A program made the translations under genes and the position numbers. Shown one piece after another: positions 23,165-34,202 of a DNA stretch of 64,000 bases. The stretch comes from Hibiscus mutabilis (lineage: Eukaryota; Streptophyta; Magnoliopsida; Malvales; Malvaceae). How positions within the stretch are numbered: the first letter of the stretch is position 1; each line of letters starts with the position of its first letter. Where the stretch lies: positions 5,952,001 to 6,016,000 of the forward strand of contig CM033715.1 of NCBI GenBank assembly GCA_019671005.1, written 5' to 3'. Under the pieces are notes generated by a model that was given only the letters and a program-made list of their open reading frames with translations, did no database searches and was not told where the DNA came from.

Positions 23165-24345
23165 ATGTTATAATTTGATACACAAACTGTGCAAAAACTT
23201 TATATAACTCTTCATATTTAAGCTATAAAAATCTAAATTCTTAGCCTTAACGACCTAAAATCTAAACTCTAAATTCTAGCAATAAATCTTAAATTCTAGA
23301 CCATACAACCTAAAACCATAAATCACAACCTAAATTTCTAAATCCTAAAATTAAAAGACTTATGTACACAAATTTATATATCAAAGTATTTTTTTAAATA
23401 ATGAGTAATTTGCTTAGACTAATTCTAATTCTAATTCTAATTCTAATTCTAATTCTAATTCTAATTCTAATTCTAATTCTAATTGTCTGTTGTTTTTTAA
23501 ATATTTATTATATGTGATGGTTTACGGTGATTTTCGAGATGGCGTGTTTGGAGTGGAAGATTGTGAGCATGATCTCACAGTTGTTTTTAAACACTAAAAT
23601 GAGATATATTTAAGGTTGTATTTTGAGACACAAGTTGTGTAAAAAATTTACACAATTTTTTTATAAAAATTCAAAACCTAAATCTCAAACTTTAGCATCC
23701 TAAAGTTTAAACGCTAAACTTTAAATTCTAATCATAAACCTTAAATTCTACATCATACACACTAAACCTTAAACTCTAACCTAAAACTCTAAATCCTAAA
23801 CCCTACAATTGAAAGGCTTTGTAAATTTTAGTACACAAGTTTGTGTATCAAATTATTTTTCTATATTCAAGGGTTATATTTTGATATACAAGCTATGTAA
23901 AAAAAATACACAATCCTTCATATTTAAACTAAAAAATTTACAACCTAGATCCCTAACCCTAGCACCCTAAATTCTAAACTCTAAACTTTATATTTTAACC
24001 ATAAACCCTAAATTTTATACCACAATCCCTAAAATTAAAATACATGTGTAAACTAAAATTTACACATGCTTGTGTATCAAAGTATTTTCTATATTTAAAA
24101 CGTACTAGTTAATGTATTAATGATATATTTTAAGGGTTATATTTTGATACACAAGTTGTGTAAAAAAATTACACAACCCTTCATATTTAAGCTATAAAAT
24201 CTAAATATCTAGCCTTAGCACCCAAAAACCTAAACCTTAAACCCTAAACTCTAAATTCTAACTTTAAACCTTAAATTCTACACCCTACAACCTAAACCCC
24301 TAAACTCTAAAGCACAACCTAAATCTCTAAACCCTTATTTTTTAT
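23165..24345. repeat. array of about four AACCCTAAA-core repeats (subfamily A)
   Basis: Copies start near 23,170, 23,608, 23,872 and 24,125, each with TTTTGATACACAAGTTGTGTAAA-like left ends. A CTTCATATTTAAGCT-like segment and a run of degenerate CTAAACCCTAAAT text follow. Copies 1-3 close with a right end containing TTGTGTATCAAAGTATTT. The fourth copy lacks a clear right end. Copies are in the same orientation. A CTAATT hexanucleotide tract separates copies 1 and 2. Confidence 0.7.
23419..23484. repeat. (CTAATT)11 microsatellite
   Basis: Eleven uninterrupted six-base units are seen between two subfamily A repeats. Confidence 0.95.
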
Positions 24346-26689
24346 ATTATTTTATTTTTTAGTTGTATATTCTCAAGTATATTTTAATTAAGAAAATATA
24401 GCAAAACATGAAAGTAAAAAAAATGTTGTGTTGATATTTTATACAAAGTTAATAGTATGTATCAATCTCTACAAGGTTAATATTTGTAAATATTAAATTT
24501 ATTTTCTTTTCAAAATTTCCAAAGACATTCACTAATTTTCTTTTAGAATTTTTTTTTTAATTTTTTGTCAAAAGCATTTTATCTGAATAATTTCACCCCA
24601 ATAAAGACTAAAATATTATAAAACATATACGTACTTAACAACTAAATGTAACATATTCTTATTTGGCATTTTACTCATATCAACTATCAGTTATCAACTA
24701 AGTTTTACCAAACACTTCTATTTAAACGTTAATCAAATCAGTTTCTCAAGTCAGCTAATAAAATCAGTTATTCAAACCAACCACTGCAGTCAGCTACCAG
24801 CTATCAGTCGTTTGTCAAACACCCCTATAGTCTTGTTTGGTATTAAAGATAGAAAAATGAAAAAAATAGTTAATCAAATAATTAAGATTCATAATATTTT
24901 TTACTTTAATTCTTAATCATTTGATTAAGGATTTAATTTTCGATCCTTCATCTTTTCTATTCTTCATACCAAGTAAACTTATATCTAATATAGTAATGGT
25001 GTATCATATATGTCAACTAGTGGTATTAAAATAATCATTAATCATCAATACATTATTGCGTACGTTTTAAAAATCACTGAAAAATCACTGAAAATAAATA
25101 TAAAAAAGAATATAATTATTTTATTTTTTTACAATGGCATCTTGTGGCAGAATAATAATGCTTGTACATCAAATATAAAAAAAAAAATCTATTTTCTTAG
25201 TATAATATCTATTAACGCTCGAATTCACATATTTTTAAAGTTACGATAACCATATAAATCGAACTAAAATTTAATCACAAATTCTCTATTTAAACTTGTA
25301 TAAATATGTGATTGTCAATGGCTAAGCACATTTAATAATGACGATGATGTCGTGGATTGAGTTTAACTCAATTGGTATTGTCATACAAGAGACTATACGA
25401 CTAAGTATGTTTAAGCGATTAATATCTTTTTATTTATAGGTGAAGAGAGGTATAGATAACATAAGTATTGTACCAGAATTATACGTTCAAAAAAATAAGG
25501 ATGATGGTGATAGTGTAATTAAGTCAATCAAACAATGCTAAAGTCAGTACCAACTGGGTGAACCATTTAAAAATCAAAATATAAACAAGAACATAAGAGA
25601 ATTTGTTTATATAGTTTAGATCCACCAACGAACCTACTTACGTAGAATATTGTTAAAAAAAATTCACTATAATATTTTTAGTGATGAAAATATTTAATTA
25701 TTATTAAATTAAATTATATAGTTTATATTCTCCTTAAATAGTCTCCATCGATTATTAACACTTATCTCCATCGATTTTGAAAATATTTATTTATTTGATG
25801 AAAAATGTATACCTCAAAAGTATATTAAATGAGTTTTTAATAAACAAAGAATTTATATTTTATTGTTTATTAATTATAAATTAAAAATAAAAATCTAATT
25901 AGTTACGGAAGTATTTTAATTATTATTAAATTAAATTATGAATTATATTCTACTATAGACGTGTGTTAAACACTATATCTTTCAATTAATGTGTAAGTTT
26001 AATTAAAAAAAGGTATAAGGGTGTCAAAGCCCTTGAAACTTTGTGGGAGGAAAACAATTAAGGTCCCGATTAAAATTTTATACTCTAAAATTTCATTAAT
26101 ACATTCTTTTGACGAACGTTGATTGTTAAATGTAACTATTTTTATTGGATCGGTTTGTGTCATATGTCACGTCATGACAACATATATATTTTTTAAAATT
26201 AATAACCTTTTAAAGAATTATCTTTAAAAAATATGTAAATTCCGCATAATAAAACCTTGATGCGCCGCATGGTAGTGATGCCTTAGATAAATTATTAATA
26301 CATAACGGTCAAAACTAATGAAGTGATTTAATTGATTCAGTTGCTCGATTCTATCTACTAGAAGAAAATCCAAGAAAGTGATGAAATGACCCAAAAGTTT
26401 ATGTTGCCCAAATAGCCCAACTCTAATCTTAGTCACTAAGTCATTATATTCCTTAATAAAAAAATGACCTAAAAATTATTAGACGGGGCAAGGCGACGCA
26501 CAGCTCCGTCACTGGATATTGGTCCATCGAAGTCTTTGACAATTCGCACTTTGTTTCATTGTTTGATGGTAGATTTAAGGATTACTTGCTTCCCAAGTAC
26601 TATATATATAATATGACTAGTAGGTTTTGTCCACGCCAAACCACTAACTTTCTGCAATGTTTATTGAAAGTCGCTTTTAAGGGGTTAAC
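24346..26689. other. AT-rich intergenic sequence, degraded repeats
   Basis: No gene is supported. About 24,690-24,850 contains several ATCAGTTATC/TATCAG motifs and ACCAAACAC, similar in style to the hAT-like element at 57,175-57,917. About 25,355-25,475 has a short SINE-like stretch. The rest is unassigned. Confidence 0.35.
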
Positions 26690-27715
26690 ATGAGATTGTG
26701 AGTTCGTGCGGTTAGGAATGTCGATGCGGACTTTATAAAGTTTAAGTCTAATCTAATTAATAATTAGACTTTTAAAAAATTTAAGTTCGAATCTAAATTT
26801 GATTACATAAATTCGAGTTCGATCTAATAAAATATTTAAATTTAAATTCAAATTTAAAAATCCGAATCTAATTAAATTTTCTTTTTTTAAATAACAACTC
26901 AAACAAATATATTTAAATAAAAATAATTTTCATCAAACAAATATATTTAAACTAATAGTACAAACAAATCTCAACAAATATTACAATCCAATATAAAACA
27001 AATTAAAATAACAACTCTAACTTCAACTAAAAAAACTCAACAACAAATAAATTATCTTTACATAAACTACTATTGTCTTACTAGTCTACTAACATAATTA
27101 CTTTCCAAAACACAATTATAAAATGTCTAATAAATATTATGATTTTACGATGTCGATTCCTAAGCCGCAACGATAATGCTCCAACCTTTATGTAGTTCTT
27201 CCAGTTAAAACGAGCATATAAAACTCTCTAAACTATTTAGAGAGCTTTTCCAAAAAACATTAATGACTACTAGATCTCAATTCAACTTAATTAGAATTTA
27301 TATATATATATATATTAAATATATATAATCTCAATTCAACTTAATTAAGATTTTAATATATATATCGATTAAATATATATAATCTCAATTCAACTTAGTT
27401 AGAATTTTAATATATATATATATTAATATACATGTTCTCAATTCAACTTAATTAGGATTTCAATATATATATTAAATCTAAGAGTTTTAAATATTTTTAT
27501 TTGCATTCACATATGGATCGGATTCAGATCGGACATAGATTTAGATTGGATTCGGGTAGAATCATGACAATGTCCACATCCAATTCACCTCCTATTAGGA
27601 CTCAGACCTTTTTCGGATACGAATTCAGACTTTTTTCGATCGGATTTGGATCAAATTTTTTTCTTTAAATCGGATTCAGATTGGATTCGAATTATATTAC
27701 CATCCCTACGTGCGG
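26690..27715. mobile_element. degenerate inverted-repeat element with internal minisatellite
   Basis: The left side has GTGCGG..AGGAATGTCGATG followed by AAGTCTAATCTAATTAATAATTAG. The right side, ending ATTACCATCCCTACGTGCGG, carries repeated GGATTCAGATCGGA and GGATTCGAAT motifs. The ends pair imperfectly, as in common plant DNA elements beginning GGGATGGTAATATAATTCGAA. The limits are approximate. Confidence 0.4.
27275..27480. repeat. minisatellite, four copies of a 53-54-bp unit
   Basis: Units begin with TCTCAATTCAACTTA at 27275, 27329, 27383 and 27436, each followed by a TATATA tract. Spacing is 54, 54 and 53 bp. Confidence 0.9.
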
Positions 27716-29174
27716 TGATAGCTCTAAAAATATTTTTGAGGGTATGCACATATAAAATGTCAAAATTTTAGGACGGACAAAGTTTATAAAAATTAAAAAA
27801 ATTTAAAGATTAATTCATAAAAATTAAAAAATATTAAAGACATATGTGAAGTTTAGAAATTTCAGGATAAACACATGTCAATCTTAAACTACACGTACAT
27901 CTGCTATTGAGTGCATGTAGCTCTTCCAAGAACATATGTGCATATTATTAATATTTGTATAATATTAAAACTAATAACAATTAGTCTTATACATTAACGC
28001 CCAGCGACAGAATTAATATTATTTATGAAAAAATTATTTAAGAATTCTAAATTTATGAGGAAAACAATGAATTATGTTATATTTTTAAGAAGTAAATAAC
28101 AATTTTACCATTATATAAATTTATAATTTTTCTTTTTTATTATTTTTTCGGGAAGACATGGTTTTGTCTTATATTATCCGGTTACAATAATGTAAAATAT
28201 CAAAAGTTTTAAATTTATTATTAAAAATTAAATTCCAAATTTAATGTTACTTTCACAGCGAAGAAAAAAAAAATAAGCTTAGATAAATCCATATCACACA
28301 TTTGAGAGAAGTTATGCAACTTTTTCTCCGAGTGGTGAATAATATTTGTGATCTTAGGAGAGTTAATTATTTATAAATATGAGTATATTTAAATTAATTA
28401 AAATTTTATGTTTCAACTTGAATTAAATTTAAATGTATGGGTAATATCGTGCATCAGTCGAATTTAAATTCAATCAGATTATACCATTGACCTACACCAA
28501 AAATAATAATTTATATTAGACCCATCGTGAAAATATAAAAAGATTTGGATTAATATTTATGAATATAAGTGGATTTTAGGAAATTTAAACTTGTGGATTA
28601 AGGAGTGCTTTTATTGATTTATTTCTTTTGGTAATCTGAGTTCAAATAACAGAAAATACAAGAAGGATTTGAATAATATAGAAAGATAAAAATAATTCGT
28701 ATTTTAATTCGATCGAATTTAAACAAATATTAATAACATAAGTCGAGTTACAAATAGATCCAATCATAAATTATAATATTAAATTGTGGTTATAATATCG
28801 TAATGATGTTTAAGGTTATGCTATACTAAAATTTATCGAGCAGTCTCAATGATAATAGATGATGTTATTTTTCTTACATATCCTGAATTCGTACAATATA
28901 AATCGTAATCATACCAAAATATTTTTCTAAAATAATCCGAAGTAAAATTTCAAATATTGTGATTTTTAGTAAATAAATCATATCAACAAAGATTTCGTAC
29001 TACATATACCCTCGACGGTTTTATTAAAACCTTGGGAAAAATCATAAACTCCTAAAAGCGTAACCGTCTTTTCATCTTTGCGTAGGCGGCGGAAGTGTAA
29101 CTCTTCATTTTTATGATTTTGTCAGTAAAAAGAATAAGAAAAAACCCATTTTCTTTGTACTCCGGTGATTATTA
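27716..29174. other. AT-rich intergenic sequence and SRO upstream region
   Basis: About 27,720-27,930 resembles a dispersed element also seen near 54,975-55,145 (TTTTTGAGGGTA/GG..CACAT... with TAAAGATTAATTYATAA). The last 150 bp precede the SRO ATG and include its presumed leader. No TATA box is called with confidence. Confidence 0.35.
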
Positions 29175-31856
29175 ATGGAAATGATGAATGAAATTGTTGA
29201 AGATCAAGAATCGGTGACTATCGCTAAAGATGAAATTCCACGCGTTGCTTCGTCCGAAGGCGACGAGGTTGAATCGGGTTATTGTTTTGATATTTTTCTC
29301 AAAAACGATTTGGTTAAGCTACATGAATCGAGCTCTGAATATTCGATCGTCACAAAAGGTTTCTTCTTTGGTATGGGAGAAATTTTGAGCAAGAATATAA
29401 AAATCGTCGCAATTCATAAAACCTCCTACTCAAGTTTCTCAGCGAAAGCTCAGGCCGAAAACTTTCAGATTTTGAAGAAGGCCGTGGCCGAGAAGTGCGG
29501 CGGAGATGCGAATGTCAAGTACGCTTGGTACGGCGGTTCCAGGGATGAAATTTGCGAGATCTTGACGCAGGGATTTAGTTGGTATACTAAGACCGTTGAA
29601 AATCAAAATCCTTATAGAAATAGCGTCTGTTTGTCTGCTGCGAAGTTTTCCTTTGACAGGTTAGCCTTTTTTCTCTACTGTTTTCTTGTTGTTTTGTTGA
29701 TGGTTTTGAATTTATCATATTACTTTTAACAAATTTTTGACTCGTGAAAGGTATTGTTGCTTTCAAATACTTGCTTGATGGCATCATTAGCAAAGATTAG
29801 AAAGTAATTAAGTTTGTGAGTATCAACATCTAATTATGATGTGAATAATTAGGGATTTAATATTTGGTACTGAAATCAGATCACTTAATATATAAAATTT
29901 TACATAATAATTGCGTTTTGAATGAAGATATAAGAAAGATGATTTTGCAGTGTGCAGTCTTCCAAGGTTGATGACACTGGGTTGAGTCATTTGTTGTTAT
30001 GCCGCGTTATATTGGGAAAGGCAGAGGTTGTGGCCGCCGGTGATTGTACTGGTCGGTTTCATCCAAGTTCGCCGGAGTTCGATTCAGGTGTAGATAATCT
30101 ATCAGATCCCAGAAGATACATCATTTGGAGTACTTACATGAATTCTCACATCCTCCCTGGTTTCATCATCAGTTTTGAGGCCCCTTTCTTAAGAGGTGAG
30201 TAGCTTAGCTAAGGTGTCACCTTTTTAGTGTGTACATCATGGATTTAGGTATGGTTGGATTGTATATATGTAAACTTCTTAGACCTCTAACTATGCACAC
30301 CCTAACTATGATAAATGATGAAAAAGTCGAAAAGTTTCTTGTTTGTAACAATATTTTGTAATTGTTATTTAGATAATTGTTTTTCAATATTTGTTTATAT
30401 AGTATTTAGCCATATTGATTTGTCTCTCTAAATGACTAGCAGATGGAGGTACCATCAAGACTAGATCGCCATGGCTGAGGTTTACCACACTTTTGTCCAT
30501 ACTCTCAAGGCGGTTAAGTCCTTCAGAAATGGCTTCCCTTGAGAAACATTATAAAGATTTTCAAGTAAGTGTTTTTATATGTATATTACCCTAGAGTCCA
30601 AACCTTAAGCTCTAAACCATAAACTAAATCCTTAACCCCTAAACTCTAAACCCCAAACTAAATCTTTAACCCCTAAAACTAAGGTACATGTAAAAACTTT
30701 TTGTTCCCACCGCCAGCGTATTAAATATATATATTCTCTCATTTCCGACTGCTAATTAAATTTTTTGGACTTGCTTTGATTTCTTTACAAGGAGAAAAAG
30801 ATTACAAAGCCGCAAATAGTAGAAAGGATTAAAGAAATAGCCGGACGCCAGTTGTTACATACTATATTCAGCCCGTACACAAACAAGGTGCAAATAGTTT
30901 TTTTTTTTCCTTTATCTATATGTTTATATGCCCCTTATATTTGCTTTATTTATTTTATGTTATAATCCTTGTGCATTATACTTGCCTTAAACCCTTTTTG
31001 AATAATACTAGTAGCATATCCCAATTTGAAAGCAGCCTACAGTTTTCCTCCACGAGCTATTCTTTGTATTTTTGTAGCATCCATGTCAAATTGGTCCATT
31101 GAAGTGGTTGACAATTCTCACTTTGTTTAATACTTTATGGAACCTTTTGGGATTTTCTTATTTCCCAAGTATATAATATGATACGACTAATTAGGTTTTG
31201 TCAAAGTCAAATTATTATAGCTTGGGCTGATTGTACCACACGCTCCCAAATTATTATCATCATTTTAAATTGGTCCTCAAGCTTTTGAATGTTATAAATT
31301 CATCATTAAACCATGATTCTTGTTCTAAATTGGCACTCAAACTTTGAATTGTTCCAATTTCATCATCAAACTATAACTCTTATTCTAAATAGATCACCTA
31401 ACTTTTGAACGTTCTAACTTAATCTAACTTAATCTCCAAATTATCAATATATGCTAATCATATCTCATGTTAATAAAATTGTTGTAAAAATTGTTGATTG
31501 TCATGTAAACACTCATGTGCATTATGTAATAATATGGTGACATAAATATTAATTTGAGGATGAAATTGGAACATTCAAATGTTTGGAGGACTAATTTAGA
31601 ATTAGGATTGTAGTTTGGGGATGAAACTGAAATATTTCAAAGTTTCGTGACTAATTTAGAATGTGGGTCATAATTTGGGAATAAAATTAGAACATTCAAA
31701 AGTTTGAGAGTCAATTTAAAATGGCGTGTGGTGCAATCAACTCCTATAGCATTTTTGGAATATTTATTAGAAGTCGTTATTTATGGCATGATATTTTGGT
31801 TGGCAACTTGCAACATAAGTTTCCCTTTTATTTGTTGCATGGAAATAACTTCGTAC

Positions 31857-31891
<35 letters not shown>

Positions 31892-31952
31892 TGTCTACAA
31901 TAATATTTGTGTTGGGTTGCAGAAACTTCAAGGTTGCAGCGGTGGAAAGTAG
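29175..31952 (+). CDS. SRO-type protein (SIMILAR TO RCD-ONE), PARP-like plus RST domains
   Basis: Five exons: 29175-29659, 29951-30195, 30443-30564, 30792-30887 and 31923-31952. All have GT/AG borders and the total is 978 bp, encoding 325 residues. An acidic N-terminus (about 1-35) precedes a catalytically inactive PARP-like domain, about residues 60-245, with KYAWYGGSRDEICEILTQGF, AAGDCTGRF and DPRRYIIWSTYMNSHILPGF. A short RST domain follows, about 250-318 (SPWLRFTTLLSILSRRLSPS, EKKITKPQIVERIKEIAGRQ), which in this family binds transcription factors. The family lacks the H-Y-E catalytic triad and acts in stress, ROS and hormone signalling in the nucleus. The length fits the short SRO2-SRO5 group without a WWE domain. 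The last exon codes only nine residues and its acceptor follows a long intron carrying a foldback element. The reading frame is intact. Confidence 0.92.
30590..30720. repeat. AACCCTAAA-core repeat in SRO intron 3
   Basis: CTAAACCATAAACTAAATCC and similar degenerate CCCTAAA text runs into ACATGTAAAAACTTTTTGTTCCCACCGCCAGCG. This matches the right-hand part of the subfamily B elements. It lies between exons 3 and 4. Confidence 0.5.
31222..31744. mobile_element. foldback MITE in SRO intron 4
   Basis: The ends GCTGATTGTACCACACGC (left) and GTTGATTGCACCACACGC (right, reverse complement) pair. Sub-terminal TTTTAAATTGG(T/A)C..TCAA(G/A)CTTTTGAATGTT repeats are inverted as well. TATAGC is found just outside both ends (31216-31221 and 31745-31750), but the exact target duplication is uncertain. 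It encodes nothing recognisable. Confidence 0.7.
31858..31891. repeat. (TTA)n microsatellite in SRO intron 4
   Basis: About ten perfect ATT/TTA units are seen about 30 bp upstream of the last-exon acceptor of the SRO gene. Confidence 0.9.
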
Positions 31953-34202
31953 AAACAGGGCCGTGGATGAAATATGTTTGAGAACATATGTGCATATATC
32001 AGTAGTCTCTATGGTCTTTAGATATTGATACCTGTTGTAATTGTTTGAATAGGAGCGTATATCTTTTGTGAATTCTGAGATGGGTTGTTGTAGGCTTATA
32101 TGGAACTGATTAGCAGTAGACTGTTCTTGAGTTGTGTGGGTTCTGTCTAGGGCTTCGGTGTATGCGTTTGTAACCAAATAGAACAAAACCAATTGGAAGA
32201 GAGAGACAGGTCAGCTTTTATTGAAACCCAAATGTTGGCGATCGGAAGGTGGAAATCAAACGATTTTAAATTTTGTGGTTAGCGTCTTCTTCTATTAAGA
32301 ACTAACAAAACGTGAATGGTTAATTATTAATCTCGTTTTAGTGGATGTTTTAAAATAATTATTCAGTCAAACATTAAGTTAAAAAATGTTCTTAATGTTT
32401 AACTGAATAATTATTTTGACTCTTATTTTTTTAAACTATTTTAACTTTCAACGTTTTATAGTTAGTCAAAATGATCTTTTTGTGGATGAAAATTGTCAGT
32501 CATATATCAATAAACGGCTTGAAATGACTTTATAAAATAGTGTGTCATATAATTATTATTTAGCATATGTATATGTGACACTGCTATGTTAGCATGCATT
32601 GTGATTTAAATTTATTACGTCATTTCAAATCGTCTAATATTAGTTGACTGATAGTTGAGGGTTTAAATGTTTTAAGAAAATATTTTTTTTGAGTCAAAAT
32701 AAAATATTAAAAATTTAAGTACTTAAAAAATATTTATCAAAATAATTATTCAATAAAACGTTAAGAGTTTTTTTATTACATAAAAAAATGTCCCTGACTT
32801 TGCAGAGTTGGCTAATACTATTAAATAGTAAAGCCCCACTAGCCAACATGACAAATCGGCAATCATCAATGTAATAACTATTTTGCTTAAATCTATCCAT
32901 GAAAAGAAAAGAAAAAATAAATAATTTAAGATTTAGTTATTGGTTAAAAGGGTATTTAGCCTTAATTGTACATTTTTCAGAGAGAAAACTGAATGGTTTG
33001 ATTTCTCTTTTTTGAGGTTTACGAACGAAATGGGATGACGTTGAAAGAGTCTTTAACGTTTGTACCAAGAAGAGCTTAACTTGCAATTGGACCGAACAAG
33101 TTGTCCGACACGATGAGTTTAGAAATTTAGCATTCGGCTCTGTTGTAATTGTACACGTCGAATACGGCATATGGAATCGTCGTGTTTGTCGGCCTTGTAA
33201 ATATCTCACACTGGAATTCCAGCTTCAAAAAAAAAAAAAATCTCAAATCAATTGATTGGGATAAGATAACTTTGAATATCTGAAGTTAATATATTTTTAA
33301 TTTACTCTTTATTCTTGTTTTATATTAATTTTTATTACCCTAATGACAATCCTTTGAAAGTGTCTTATGTGATACAATCTCAAATAATCACATGGGCCAG
33401 TTTATTCCAAAAGAATAATGTGAAAAATATGGGTTATATTAAAAAATTACCAAACTTAGAAACGAAAATAGAACAATGTTAATATATTACCCCAATAGCT
33501 TGAGTTAAATTTGAGCAAAATAATAATTAATCGAATTCGAATTGAATATTGTACTCTAAATTTAAATTTATATATAAATTTGGAGATATTATTGTTTGCT
33601 TAATTATATTACTAATTTGATATGTGCAATCGTATCAAATTAAATAAATCGTATTATATTTTACACGTTAAAAATGAAAATGTTTAGTTTTTTTTTTTGA
33701 ACAAATTCTACTTAGAAAAAAGAAAGAAAAAATTTACTTTTAATGAGTATTAAACCTACAACACAAAAAAAAATAGTGTCATCTAAAGAAAATAATATCA
33801 ACTGATTGCTTTTAATCATCTATTTTAAAGATTGTTGAAGAAAATATTTAAATTTTATATCCACTCAAAATGCTAGTTTAAGATTAGTAGTAATAATTTG
33901 ATACATGCCTTGGGTATACCATATGTATCAAGTACCAACGTTGACGTTGGACTTTGGAAAGGAGTTGTGATTGGTCAATGTTACCTGCGGGTGACCCAAT
34001 GTGCCAGTCAAATCATACGCCAAAACATCTAGATTCTCTCGGGAAACCTTCTTCTCCCACGTGCTATTTTTGTATTTATATATTAAATAAAACACATTTC
34101 CTAAGTTTTACATTAAAAATATTAAGTAAAATTCCTTGAATTTGAGCAAAATCAGAAAAGCTACGAGTGATTGGAAATAAAAAAATAAAAATAAGGGGCG
34201 AA
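31953..34202. other. SRO 3' region and intergenic sequence
   Basis: The first 200 bp are the presumed 3' UTR of the SRO gene. About 32,330-32,770 contains two inverted pieces (TTAAGTTAAAAAATGTTCTTAATGTTTAACTGAATAATTA; CAAAATAATTATTCAATAAAACGTTAAG) typical of another degraded foldback repeat. A 14-A run at 33,226-33,239 follows moderately GC-rich text (32,980-33,225). It could mark an old polyadenylated insertion, but no target duplication was found. Confidence 0.35.
34058..34063. promoter_or_regulatory. G-box (CACGTG) in a promoter-like segment
   Basis: CCCACGTGC sits about 15 bp before TTTATATATTAAATA (about 34,076-34,090) and downstream of ATTGGTCAATG (inverted CCAAT). The arrangement looks like a proximal promoter, yet the next sequence downstream is a copia gag remnant. 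Confidence 0.35.

Noticed and set aside
27275..27480. CRISPR-like array
   Set aside because: The units are contiguous minisatellite copies without unique spacers, in a plant nuclear genome.
32980..33240. Processed pseudogene ending in a 14-A run
   Set aside because: The run is suggestive, but no recognisable protein and no flanking duplication were found.
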